Shown here: piece after piece, positions 7,470 through 15,329 of the stretch
Layout of the letters: each line of letters opens with the position of its first letter
How positions within the stretch are numbered: the first letter of the stretch is position 1
NCBI RefSeq assembly: GCF_048595755.1
Contig: NZ_CP184360.1
Location: 2,666,001 to 2,730,000, forward strand
Length of the DNA: 64,000 nucleotides
Origin: Luteococcus sp048595755
GTDB lineage: Bacteria; Actinomycetota; Actinomycetes; Propionibacteriales; Propionibacteriaceae
Direction of reading: 5' to 3'
Program-made: the position numbers and the translations under genes
Notes under the pieces: model-generated
Databases searched by the model: none
What the model saw: the letters and a program-made list of their open reading frames with translations, nothing else
Told to the model about the DNA's origin: nothing

Positions 7470-9575
7470 TCACAGCCCCCACTGCTTGGCCAGTTGCTTG
7501 GCGCGCTTGCCGGCCGCTCGTCCGCCCCACCAGCCCTGTGCATCCGACAGGCGCTCCAGGGTCTCGACGAGTTCCTTGCCATGGGTTCCGGGGTCCTGCT
7601 GCGCCAGCGGTTCGAGCTCCTCGACCAGGCTCTCCAAGGCACCCACGAGCTGGTGCTTGTCCCCGCTGAGCTCGGCCTGACGCACGGCCTGACGCGACCG
7701 CTCCACAGGCTGCCGCAGCCGCTCCTGTTCAAGACGAGCGGCTTCCTCGGCCTCACGTCGGGCCGCCTCCGCAGCCTCGGCCTCACGTCGGGCCGCCTCC
7801 GCAGCCTCGGCCTCACGTCGGGCCGCCTCCGCAGCCTCAGCCTCGGCCTCACGCCGCGCCGCCTCCGCAGCCTCAGCCTCGGCCTCACGCCGCGCCGCCT
7901 CCGCAGCCTCAGCCTCGGCCTCACGCCGCGCCGCCTCCGCAGCCTCGGCCTCCTCGACCTGCTCCTGGGCTACCCCGGCCTGGGCGGCAACCTCGCGCTC
8001 CGCGGCCTCACGCGCCTCCCGTTCAGCACGCAGGCGTGCGCGCCGCTCGGCCTCCTCACGGTCCCGCTCGGCCCGCTCGGTTGCAGCCTTCAACTCAGCA
8101 ACGGCACGCTCACGCGCCTCCTGCTCACGCTGCTCGTCGATGCGGCGCATGGCTTCCTCGTCGCTCAATTGCTCCGCGGGGCTGTCCAGCTGGGTTGGCG
8201 ACAGCAGTGCCATGGCATCCGAAACCTCCCAATGGGGCGTGGGCTGCTGGCTCGGCAAGGCGATGCCCCGCACCAAGGCGTGGGTGAAGGGCAATGCCTC
8301 CACCCCGGAATGGTGCTGGCGGACTGCCTCCGAATCCCGCAGGGCGGCGACCAGCTGGTCGGCTTGGGCGCGCGCCTGGTCAGCACCGGCCTGGTCCTGC
8401 AGACTGTCCAGGACCTCCGCACGTACCAGCAGCGCCAAGGCACGGGATGCCTCCGGCACCGACACCTGACGGTGCGCCTGCAGTCGGTTGAAAGCCTGTT
8501 CGATCGTTCGGCTTGCAGCGCCCTGCTGTCCGGCCGCCAGCTCCGCATGGGCCTTCGATGCACACACGACCACCTGGGTCGCAAGGTGCTTCCCCACGGG
8601 CTTCTCGGACTTCAACAGGGCGTTGAGTGCCTGCTGTGCCGCTTCACCCGTGCGCAAGGACTCGGCGGCTCGGCCAGCATCGGCGAGCAGCCATGCCTGG
8701 TCCGAGCGAGCCAGAGCAAGGTCCACCCGCCCGGGCTCCCCACGTCGAGCTGCGCTGCGGTGCATCAACGTGCCCCACTGCTCGGCGACCTCCAGGGCCT
8801 CGTCGCCGCGACCCAGCTGCCAGAGCGCGGCGACCAGTTCCCGGTGGATCGCAAAGGCGGGCGCGACCATCCGCTCCAGATGGGGCTTGGCCATCCGGGG
8901 AAGCTGCGCCAGGTCTTCGTGGGTCCACTCATTCCAGATCTCGACGGCCTCGCGCAGCAGGTCGACGGCCTGGTCGACCAGCCCGACGCTGGAGCGGGCA
9001 TGGGCGACACTGCGCAAGGCCTCCAGCAGCACGACCGTCTCGGCATCGTCCAAATCACTGCCCCGGGCCAGCCCCAGGGCGGAGTCGGCCATGGCATTGG
9101 CACGAGCCAGGTCGCCGTGGGCCAGGCCGCTGTGGGCATCGGCCAGCAGCGCCCAGACCGCCGTCCGGGGCGCCAGCTGCTGCGCCATGCCGTGCGCGGT
9201 GAGTTGGTCCTTCCATCCCATCGCTGCGCCGATGGTCATCCCGGCAGGCTCGCTCAGCCCCATGCCCAGCTGCACCGTGGCCACGTGCACCAGGGCGGTG
9301 AAGTAGCGCGCCGCGTCCACCACGGGCGTGTAGGGACCAACAGGGCCGCGTGAGCGCACCAGCTTGTCAGCCGCACTCACGGCCTCGGCTGCCTCCGGGG
9401 CGGCCTCCGCCCACGCGCGCGACAGCAACCGCAGACCGGTGGCCCGGTTCAACGTGTCGACGAACTCCTCGGTCCGGCTGGGATCGCTGGCCATCCAGCC
9501 CCGCAGCTGCTTCACACTGGAGACGGTCTGCTTGAGCTGCTTGGCGTGGTCGTCACGGGGCTGATTGTCTGCCAT
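7470..9575 (-). CDS. Helical-repeat and Ala/Glu/Arg-rich coiled-coil protein
   Basis: A 701-residue protein of no recognised family. Residues 1 to about 440 look like a TPR-type alpha-helical array (repeated helices with small residues, such as segments around ALLADAHSGLAHGDLARA). Residues about 480-640 are a highly charged coiled coil dominated by EAEAAEAARR repeats. The last 50 residues form a compact basic end. The start at 9575 is chosen because a CACAAT hexamer ends 7 bases upstream; the frame is open to 9605. It is divergent from the Hsp70-like gene 113 bases away, which suggests the two work together, perhaps as chaperone and adaptor. That role is inference. Confidence 0.75.
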   Translation of the reverse strand: MADNQPRDDHAKQLKQTVSSVKQLRGWMASDPSRTEEFVDTLNRATGLRLLSRAWAEAAPEAAEAVSAADKLVRSRGPVGPYTPVVDAARYFTALVHVATVQLGMGLSEPAGMTIGAAMGWKDQLTAHGMAQQLAPRTAVWALLADAHSGLAHGDLARANAMADSALGLARGSDLDDAETVVLLEALRSVAHARSSVGLVDQAVDLLREAVEIWNEWTHEDLAQLPRMAKPHLERMVAPAFAIHRELVAALWQLGRGDEALEVAEQWGTLMHRSAARRGEPGRVDLALARSDQAWLLADAGRAAESLRTGEAAQQALNALLKSEKPVGKHLATQVVVCASKAHAELAAGQQGAASRTIEQAFNRLQAHRQVSVPEASRALALLVRAEVLDSLQDQAGADQARAQADQLVAALRDSEAVRQHHSGVEALPFTHALVRGIALPSQQPTPHWEVSDAMALLSPTQLDSPAEQLSDEEAMRRIDEQREQEARERAVAELKAATERAERDREEAERRARLRAEREAREAAEREVAAQAGVAQEQVEEAEAAEAARREAEAEAAEAARREAEAEAAEAARREAEAEAAEAARREAEAAEAARREAEAAEAARREAEEAARLEQERLRQPVERSRQAVRQAELSGDKHQLVGALESLVEELEPLAQQDPGTHGKELVETLERLSDAQGWWGGRAAGKRAKQLAKQWGL
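7743..7950. repeat. In-frame tandem repeats, 30-bp and 36-bp units
   Basis: About three 30-bp units (starts near 7744, 7774, 7804) are followed by three 36-bp units (starts 7831, 7867, 7903) and a partial copy. All are multiples of three and encode EAAEAARR-type coiled-coil repeats of the 7470-9575 protein. Copy number could vary between strains without a frameshift. Confidence 0.9.
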
Positions 9576-9582
9576 GGCGCCC

Positions 9583-9588
9583 ATTGTG
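9583..9588 (-). promoter_or_regulatory. -10 element CACAAT for the coiled-coil gene
   Basis: The hexamer lies on the minus strand 7 bases before the ATG at 9575, with no ribosome-binding site. This supports a leaderless transcript and this start codon. Confidence 0.5.
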
Positions 9589-9688
9589 TCAGTTGCGGCG
9601 AGCAAGGCACATCGACCGGCGCCCGCGCAGTGGTCCCGGGCACGGGACGCCGGGTCCTCGGACAGCTGATCCGTGATTGTCTTGTGCC

Positions 9689-11176
9689 ATGCACCTTGGC
9701 ATTGATTTCGGGACCACCCGCACCGTGGTCGCTGTGGCCGACCGGGGAAACTACCCGGTGGTCGACTTCCAAGACCCCGAGTCTGACTTCCACAGCCACT
9801 TCCCTTCGCTGTCGGCCTACCATGATGGGGCCCTGGTCCACGGTTTCGAGGCGCAGGCCGCCATCGATGCCGGCGCCACGCCGATCCGGTCCGTCAAGCG
9901 GCACCTGGCACGCCCCGACCTGACCCTGGAATCAACCATCGAGCTGGACGGCCACACCATCGGCCTGCTGCACCTGGTGACCGGCTACCTCACCGCCCTG
10001 CGCGAGGCGCTGGAGCAGGCCTCAACCCTTGATGAGCGCCAGATCAACGGCGTGGTCGTCGGCGTGCCTGCCCATGCCCACACTGCCCAACGGCTGCTCA
10101 CCCTCGAGGCCTTCCGACGAGCCGGGTTCCCCGTGCGCGCCATGTTGAACGAGCCCTCCGCGGCGGGTTTCGAGTACACACACCGTCAGGCTCGAACCAT
10201 CACCTCGCGCCGCAACCGGGTCCTGGTCTATGACCTGGGAGGCGGAACCTTCGACGCCTCGTTGGTCGCGGTCGAGGACGGTGCCCACGAGGTGCTGGCC
10301 AGCGTGGGAATCAATCGCCTGGGCGGTGATGACTTCGATGAGGTTCTCGCCGATCTGGTGGCCGAACAGGCCGGGGTCGAGCGTGGCGACCTGTCCCGCC
10401 AGCAGCAGGCCGATCTGGTCGACGGTTGCCGCCATGCCAAGGAATCCCTGACCCCCCAGACCCGGCGGATGGCCATCGAGGTGGCCGACCAGATGGTCCC
10501 GGTGGACGTGTCGCGCTTCTATGAGGCCGCGGCACCCCTGGTGGAACAGACATTGACGGTCACCGAACCACTCGTGGGCGGCCTTGACCAGGTCAGCAGC
10601 GACATCGCTGGGCTCTACCTGGTGGGTGGCACCTCCAGCCTTCCGTTGGTGCCCCGCGTCTTGCGGGAACGTTTCGGGCGACGAGTGCACCGCTCCCCCT
10701 ATCCCGGCGCCTCGACGGCCATCGGCCTGGCGATCGCCGCGGACCCCGGATCGGGATTCACCCTGGCGGAGCGCCTGTCCCGGGGCTTCGGTGTCTTTCG
10801 GGAGGGCGAGGCCGGGCGAGAGATCCGCTTCGACCCGATCCTGTCACCCGACCATGCCGTGAGCGTGACCGATTCCCTGGTGGTCACCCGACGCTACCGG
10901 GCGGCCCACAACGTCGGCGTCTTCCGCTTCGTCGAGTACGCCGGCCTTGATTCCGTGGGCCAGCCGCGCGGAGACCTGTCGCCTCGCGGTGAGCTGGTCT
11001 TCCCCTTCGACCGGGAGCTCCAGGAGCCTGGCGCCCTGTCCGAGTCGACACCGGTGCATCGTCTGGACTCCGGACCGCTGGTGGAGGAGATCTACACGAT
11101 CGATCCGCACGGCATCATCACGGTGCGCATCCAGGACCTGGACACCGGTTTCACGCACAGCGGTGACCTGGCCTGA
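9689..11176 (+). CDS. Atypical Hsp70 (DnaK-like) protein without lid domain
   Basis: A 495-residue Hsp70 family protein. The ATPase domain is complete: phosphate-1 loop GIDFGTT (4-10), GVPAH (about 134-138), connect-like segment NEPSAAG (164-170), phosphate-2 loop DLGGGTFD (192-199), and an adenosine motif VGGTSSLP near 314. After residue 370 there is only a short beta-rich domain, and the C-terminal alpha-helical lid of DnaK is missing. No dnaJ or grpE lies nearby; the partner candidate is the divergent coiled-coil gene. The ATG at 9689 is used (9677 is an alternative TTG-type start). No Shine-Dalgarno sequence is seen. Confidence 0.85.
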   Translation: MHLGIDFGTTRTVVAVADRGNYPVVDFQDPESDFHSHFPSLSAYHDGALVHGFEAQAAIDAGATPIRSVKRHLARPDLTLESTIELDGHTIGLLHLVTGYLTALREALEQASTLDERQINGVVVGVPAHAHTAQRLLTLEAFRRAGFPVRAMLNEPSAAGFEYTHRQARTITSRRNRVLVYDLGGGTFDASLVAVEDGAHEVLASVGINRLGGDDFDEVLADLVAEQAGVERGDLSRQQQADLVDGCRHAKESLTPQTRRMAIEVADQMVPVDVSRFYEAAAPLVEQTLTVTEPLVGGLDQVSSDIAGLYLVGGTSSLPLVPRVLRERFGRRVHRSPYPGASTAIGLAIAADPGSGFTLAERLSRGFGVFREGEAGREIRFDPILSPDHAVSVTDSLVVTRRYRAAHNVGVFRFVEYAGLDSVGQPRGDLSPRGELVFPFDRELQEPGALSESTPVHRLDSGPLVEEIYTIDPHGIITVRIQDLDTGFTHSGDLA

Positions 11177-11202
11177 GCTGACCTGGGGCCTCGTACACAT
11201 GC

Positions 11203-11236
11203 GTGTGGCCCGCTTCCTCGGGGAAGCGGGCCACAC
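11203..11236. terminator. Hairpin terminator between hsp70-like gene and tpx
   Basis: A 15-bp perfect stem (GTGTGGCCCGCTTCC and its complement) with a 4-base loop lies between two convergent genes and is followed by a short T-containing stretch. It should work in both directions. Confidence 0.85.
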
Positions 11237-11270
11237 TCTTGTCTCAGGACGCTCAGCTGTCTCGGGACGA

Positions 11271-11768
11271 TCAGCCCAAGGCTGCGATGGCGGCGTCGTA
11301 GTCCGGTTCGGTGGTGATCTCGGGCACCAGCTGGCTGTGCAGCACGGTGCCCTGCTCGTCGAGCACCACGACGGCACGGGCCAGCAGCCCCTCCAGGGGG
11401 CCGTCGAGCTGCAGCACGCCGTAGTCGGTCCCGAAGCTGCCCCGGAAGTCCGAGCCAACCTTCACCTTGTCGAGACCCTCGGCGCCACAGAAGCGCGCCT
11501 GGGCGAAGGGCAAGTCCTTGCTGACGTTCACGACGACGGTGTTGTCCAGGCCAGAGGCAAGCTCGTTGAACTTGCGCACGCTGGTGGCGCAGACGCCGGT
11601 GTCGACGCTGGGGAAGATGTTGAGCACGATGCGCTGACCCTTCAGCTCATCGGAGGTCAACGGGGCAAGGCCCTCGCCGACCAGGGTGAAGGAGGGGGCG
11701 GTGGAACCGGTGGTGGGCAGCTCGCCGGAAGTGTTGACCGGGTTGCCCTTCATTGCAGTGGTAGCCAT
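11271..11768 (-). CDS. tpx: Thiol peroxidase, atypical 2-Cys peroxiredoxin
   Basis: A 165-residue Tpx that reduces hydrogen and alkyl peroxides using thioredoxin. The peroxidatic cysteine is Cys60 in DTGVCATSV and the resolving cysteine is Cys94 in ARFCGAEG; both match the Tpx family layout and length. It is a single gene, convergent with the hsp70-like gene and divergent from the SatD-like operon. A TAGACA sequence lies 6 bases before its ATG, close to the leaderless pattern but lacking the final T. Confidence 0.95.
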   Translation of the reverse strand: MATTAMKGNPVNTSGELPTTGSTAPSFTLVGEGLAPLTSDELKGQRIVLNIFPSVDTGVCATSVRKFNELASGLDNTVVVNVSKDLPFAQARFCGAEGLDKVKVGSDFRGSFGTDYGVLQLDGPLEGLLARAVVVLDEQGTVLHSQLVPEITTEPDYDAAIAALG

Positions 11769-11828
11769 GCGACCTGTCTAGCACAACCACCAAGCACACC
11801 ACAGCGACAAGCGTGAAGGGTTTTGCCT

Positions 11829-11834
11829 TACAAT
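11829..11834 (+). promoter_or_regulatory. -10 element TACAAT, leaderless promoter of the SatD-like operon
   Basis: A near-consensus TACAAT ends 6 bases before the ATG at 11841 and no ribosome-binding site precedes that ATG. It is one of the clearest leaderless promoters in the window. Confidence 0.65.
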
Positions 11835-11840
11835 CACGAT

Positions 11841-12494
11841 ATGAAGGATCAGGACTTCACTGACTTCGAGAGCGCGTTCGCGATCACGTTCGACCAGCGT
11901 GGTTCCCGGACCCATCGCGACGCCGTCCCCACGGCCCTCGAGGCGCTGCGCCGAGCCCTCCCCTCCCCCAGCCTGCCGCCCGAGCGCACTGCGGGCGACG
12001 AGGTCCAACTGCTCGTCCGCAGCGCCCAAGAGGTGGTCTCGGTCGTCGAGGAGCTCACCCGACAGGGGCAATGGTGGATCGGCATCGGTCTTGGTCGCGT
12101 CGAGCTGCCCCTGCCCAGCTCCACCAGGGAGGCCCGGGGTGGCGCGTATCTGGCGGCGCGGGAGGCCGTGGAGCAGGCACGACACTGCCCCGGGGGTCTC
12201 AGCTTGGGGGTGCACGAAAGTGTCGGTGGCGCGCCCTACGCTGGAGCTGCAGCGCGCCAGGCGGAGAGCGCACTGTGGCTGTGGCAGGAAGTCCTCGGCC
12301 GACGCACAGCGGAGGGATGGCAGATGGTCGACCTGCTCAACCAAGGTCTCAGCGTGGGGCAGGCAGCCACCAAGCTGGGCATCAGCCCCTCGGCGGCCAG
12401 CCAGCGGCATCGTCGTGCCGCCTGGGAGGTCACACGACGCGGCCGGGAGTTGTGCGTCACCCTGCTCGAAGAGCTGCTGGAGGAATCGACATGA
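11841..12494 (+). CDS. SatD-like protein with C-terminal helix-turn-helix
   Basis: A 217-residue protein. The N-terminal part (FAITFDQRGSR, then AGDEVQLLV and GIGLGRVELP) resembles the SatD family of unknown function. Residues about 163-197 form a helix-turn-helix with the sequence LSVGQAATKLGISPSAASQR, similar to sigma-70 region 4 type readers. It starts at a leaderless ATG. Its stop overlaps the next start in ATGA, so it is cotranslated with a membrane protein and probably with the DUF4031-HD gene after that. It may be a DNA-binding regulator of this operon; that is inference. Confidence 0.7.
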   Translation: MKDQDFTDFESAFAITFDQRGSRTHRDAVPTALEALRRALPSPSLPPERTAGDEVQLLVRSAQEVVSVVEELTRQGQWWIGIGLGRVELPLPSSTREARGGAYLAAREAVEQARHCPGGLSLGVHESVGGAPYAGAAARQAESALWLWQEVLGRRTAEGWQMVDLLNQGLSVGQAATKLGISPSAASQRHRRAAWEVTRRGRELCVTLLEELLEEST

Positions 12495-12928
12495 GCCCAC
12501 TCCTGCTCAGCCCGTGGCTGGTCACCGGGCTGCACGTCGTGACCGTGATCGGCTTGGGCGCGCTGGTGACCATCGCCGGAGGCGCCGTGGTGCAGGGCGT
12601 CTTTCGCCGGGTGGATGCCCGTTCCCGGCGTGACCATGAGGACGCGCAACCAGCGACCACCGACGGCGGCGTCGTGGCCGCGGGACAACAACTGCGCGGA
12701 GGGGCGTGGATCGGTGCCCTGGAGCGCCTGGCGATCTTCGCCGGTCTGATCGCGCACTACCCCGAGGCCATTGCCATCTGCCTGGCAATGAAAGGCCTGG
12801 CGCGCTACCCCGAGCTCAAGGCCACCACCACTGGTGCCGCAGAGCGTTTCATCATCGGCACCTTCGTGAGCGTGCTCTTGGCCTGCGGGGCCGCTGGCCT
12901 GGCGCTGTGGTTGAACGGTCTGTACTGA
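12491..12928 (+). CDS. Predicted membrane protein, second gene of the SatD-like operon
   Basis: A 145-residue protein with about three hydrophobic segments (9-35, 80-100, 118-143). The central segment reads ALERLAIFAGLIAHYPEAIA and looks like a conserved membrane motif of actinobacterial proteins found next to SatD-like genes. It overlaps the upstream gene by 4 bases (ATGA) and its stop overlaps the next start (TGATG), so all three should be translationally coupled. The function is unknown. Confidence 0.75.
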   Translation: MSPLLLSPWLVTGLHVVTVIGLGALVTIAGGAVVQGVFRRVDARSRRDHEDAQPATTDGGVVAAGQQLRGGAWIGALERLAIFAGLIAHYPEAIAICLAMKGLARYPELKATTTGAAERFIIGTFVSVLLACGAAGLALWLNGLY

Positions 12929-13851
12929 TGCTGCTGATCGACACGCCTCGCTGGCCGGCCCACGGCACCCTCTACGGTCACCTGGTCTCCGACGAAAGTC
13001 TGTGGGAACTGCACGAGGGGGCTCGCGCCGCGGGCCTGGACGTGCGCGCCTTCGACCATGACCACTACGACCTGCGCGCCGATCGCGTCACCGCGGCGCT
13101 GGGTGCCGGGGCCCGTCAGGTGGATGAGCGCGAGCTGGTGAGACGGCTGCGTGCCGGAGGACAACGCATCCTGCCCGCCGAGCACGCTCCGCGTCGCAGC
13201 CGGGCGCGCGCCGAGGTCAGGGACCAAGTACTGGCGGTCCTTCCTCGGCAGGACTCCACTGCCCGGGCTCTGGTGGAGACGGTGCTGGACCGCCACACGG
13301 TCGAGACCCGCCGCTACCACGATGTGCGGCATCTGTGCGAGATGTTGCGCACCCAGCGACGCCTTGCAGAATCGGACGGCCAACCGATGCACCGCACGCA
13401 GGTGCTGGCCACCCTCTTCCATGATGCGGTCCATGACGGCGTGGGTGGCCAGGACGAACGTCGCTCCGCCGATCTGGCCTGCGAACTCCTGCCCACGCTC
13501 GGGCTGCCCGGCTCCGAGGCGCGTGAGGTGGAGCGGCTGGTGATGCTCACCGTCCACCACCAGCCCGAGGCCGACGACCCGGTGGGCCAGCACTTCAGCG
13601 ACGCCGACATGGCCATCCTGGCAAGCGCACCGGGGCGGTACCACGTCTCGGTGCGCGACATCCGTCGCGAGTACCAGCGCTTCGACGACCAGGACTGGCG
13701 CCGTGGCCGGCGGCTGGCCCTGACCGGCTTCCTGGACAGCCCCCACATCTTCCACGGCGCCACTGCCAGGCGCCTGTTCGAGGACCGGGCACGGGAACGG
13801 GTCGCCGACGAACTCGCGCACCTGGAGGCTTCCTTCCTCGAGGAGCTCTAG
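12928..13851 (+). CDS. DUF4031 domain fused to an HD-type metal-dependent phosphohydrolase
   Basis: A 307-residue two-domain protein. Residues 1-90 match DUF4031 (starts LLIDTPRWPAHGTLYGHL). Residues about 115-295 match the predicted HD phosphohydrolase family COG4339: YHDVRHL, TLFHDAVHD with the His-Asp pair, then TVHH, DADMAIL and the IRREY segment. HD enzymes of this group cleave phosphate esters or nucleotides; the substrate is unknown. The start overlaps the stop of the membrane gene. The 10-base gap to the phosphatase gene holds a separate -10 signal. Confidence 0.82.
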   Translation: MLLIDTPRWPAHGTLYGHLVSDESLWELHEGARAAGLDVRAFDHDHYDLRADRVTAALGAGARQVDERELVRRLRAGGQRILPAEHAPRRSRARAEVRDQVLAVLPRQDSTARALVETVLDRHTVETRRYHDVRHLCEMLRTQRRLAESDGQPMHRTQVLATLFHDAVHDGVGGQDERRSADLACELLPTLGLPGSEAREVERLVMLTVHHQPEADDPVGQHFSDADMAILASAPGRYHVSVRDIRREYQRFDDQDWRRGRRLALTGFLDSPHIFHGATARRLFEDRARERVADELAHLEASFLEEL

Positions 13852-13854
13852 AGT
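13849..13854 (+). promoter_or_regulatory. -10 element TAGAGT overlapping the upstream stop codon
   Basis: The hexamer begins with the TAG stop of the DUF4031-HD gene and ends 7 bases before the ATG at 13862, so the phosphatase gene may have its own leaderless promoter inside the operon. Confidence 0.5.
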
Positions 13855-13861
13855 TCTGGGC

Positions 13862-14617
13862 ATGGCTTCCCTGCTACCGCTGCTGCGCGCAATCACCCAC
13901 CGCGTCAATGTGCCCTTCGGCGTCTACAACCTGCGTCCGGTCACCGAGACCACCCTGCCCGGCAACGGTGTCTACCGCTCCTCGTTGTTGTGGGGTGCGA
14001 AGGCCGCGGACCGGCGCCGCCTCCAGGAACTGGGGATTCGTCTCGTGGTGGACCTGCGCACCCAGAAGGTGGCCGCCAATTTCCCCGACCCCCGGATCGA
14101 GGGGATTCGCAGCGCCTTGGTCGACGTGCATGGCACCGGCCATGCCACCCCTGGGGAGCGGATCACCGAGGCCGACACCATCGAGGCGATGAAGGCCCGC
14201 TACCGCCGGATGGTCACCGACCCCGGACAGCGCGAGCGCATCGCACAGGTCTTGCGAATGATCGCGGAGGAACCGGGCGCAGTGCTCTTCCACTGCACCG
14301 ACGGCAAGGACCGCACTGGCTGGATCGCGGTGCTGCTGCAGCACCTGCACGGCGATTCGCCGCAACAGATCATGCGGGACTACCTGGCCTCGCAGCCCCT
14401 GGTGGAGCACATGGCGCGATTTCGTTGGCGCACCGACAGTCTGCGTGGGGGCCGGGCCCTGGCCTTGCGCAACCGCCCGATGAATGTCGTCGACGAGGCC
14501 TTCCTGCAGGCTGGTCTGGACCAGGTGGAGACCAGCTATGGGACGCTGGATGCCTACCTGAGTGACGGGCTGGGGATCGACGAGGCCACCATCACCCGCC
14601 TGCGCGCGAAGCTGTGA
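13862..14617 (+). CDS. Tyrosine/serine-type protein phosphatase
   Basis: A 251-residue phosphatase of the bacterial tyrosine phosphatase (Y_phosphatase3, PtpB-like) family. The CX5R signature HCTDGKDRTG is at 144-153, with nucleophile Cys145 and Arg151. The N-terminal segment FGVYNLRPV...VYRSSLL is the usual family start. Such enzymes remove phosphate from Tyr, Ser/Thr or phosphoinositides; the window also encodes phosphatidylinositol synthesis, but no link is shown. It lies 10 bases downstream of the DUF4031-HD gene with a -10 of its own. Confidence 0.88.
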   Translation: MASLLPLLRAITHRVNVPFGVYNLRPVTETTLPGNGVYRSSLLWGAKAADRRRLQELGIRLVVDLRTQKVAANFPDPRIEGIRSALVDVHGTGHATPGERITEADTIEAMKARYRRMVTDPGQRERIAQVLRMIAEEPGAVLFHCTDGKDRTGWIAVLLQHLHGDSPQQIMRDYLASQPLVEHMARFRWRTDSLRGGRALALRNRPMNVVDEAFLQAGLDQVETSYGTLDAYLSDGLGIDEATITRLRAKL

Positions 14618-14620
14618 CGC

Positions 14621-14761
14621 TCAGGCGTCCTCGCCCAGCAGCCGGGCGTGCTCGTCGGCTCGCAGCCGCGACTCGGTGGTGACCGCACGCGCCAACAGTG
14701 CCACCAGCGGCAGTGCCAGCAGCAGGATGGTCGCCAGGGCGAACAGGATCTGTCCCGTCAT
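14621..14761 (-). CDS. 46-residue predicted membrane protein
   Basis: A small ORF encoding 46 residues: a hydrophobic helix at about 5-25 (leucine- and alanine-rich, ILFALATILLLALPLVALLA) followed by a charged tail ending in GEDA. The coding case is supported by a TAGGCT hexamer ending 6 bases before its ATG, the same leaderless layout as known genes here. It is convergent with the phosphatase gene, whose stop is 3 bases away. The function is unknown; single-pass small membrane proteins often modulate larger membrane complexes. Confidence 0.6.
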   Translation of the reverse strand: MTGQILFALATILLLALPLVALLARAVTTESRLRADEHARLLGEDA

Positions 14762-14767
14762 GCCCCC

Positions 14768-14773
14768 AGCCTA
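14768..14773 (-). promoter_or_regulatory. -10 element TAGGCT for the 46-residue ORF
   Basis: The hexamer is on the minus strand, 6 bases before the ATG at 14761, with no ribosome-binding site. Confidence 0.5.
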
Positions 14774-14872
14774 GTGGTGTGGGCGCCCAGCGTCCCCGGG
14801 CGCTCCCTGATCTCACCCGGAAGTGCGGCGCGGACCGGCCCTGGCAGCACCGAAGAGGGGCACCATTGAGGC

Positions 14873-15319
14873 ATGAGCAACTACTCCTACGGTCCCGGCC
14901 AGCAGCCCCAACCCAACTACTACGGCGCCCCTCCGCAGTCCTGGGGGCACCAGCCCTCCGCGATTCCCCCGGAGGACCGCAGCGCCGCTGCCCTGGCGCA
15001 CGCGTCGACGCTGATCGCCATGGTCGTCAGCGCCGGCTGGCTCAGCTTCGTCGGCCCGCTGGTGATCTGGATGCTCTACAAGGACAAGTCCCCCTATGTG
15101 CGCCGCGCCGCGGCGGGGGCCTTCAACTTCAACATCTGGGTCAACATCGCCATGGTGATCGGGTGGATCATGTGTATCACCATCGTGCTGCTCCCCTTCG
15201 GCATTCCGCTGATGATCTTCGCCGCATTGATCCAGATCTTCGCCCACATCCGCGCCTGCCTGCGCGCCCTCAATGGCGAGGACTACACCTACCGCAAGCA
15301 GTTCCGCATCCTCACCTGA
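14873..15319 (+). CDS. DUF4870 family membrane protein
   Basis: A 148-residue protein of the DUF4870 family. A Tyr/Gln/Pro-rich N-terminal region (1-35) precedes a domain with three membrane segments, with the typical LAHASTLI, KDKSPYVRRAAAGAFNFNI and LRALNGEDYTYR stretches. A CACCAT hexamer ends 6 bases before the ATG, so it may be leaderless. The biochemical role of DUF4870 is unknown. It converges on the acetyltransferase gene with only 10 bases between the stops. Confidence 0.85.
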   Translation: MSNYSYGPGQQPQPNYYGAPPQSWGHQPSAIPPEDRSAAALAHASTLIAMVVSAGWLSFVGPLVIWMLYKDKSPYVRRAAAGAFNFNIWVNIAMVIGWIMCITIVLLPFGIPLMIFAALIQIFAHIRACLRALNGEDYTYRKQFRILT

Positions 15320-15329
15320 ACCGCCTCGG

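Noticed and set aside
7743..7950. Regular repeats that could be read as a CRISPR array
   Set aside because: Units are directly tandem with no spacers, are in frame and encode a coiled coil; there are no cas genes.
7494..9353. Plus-strand open frame of 619 codons opposite the coiled-coil gene
   Set aside because: Shadow of the minus-strand repeat region; the composition mirrors the repeats and no start signal is present.
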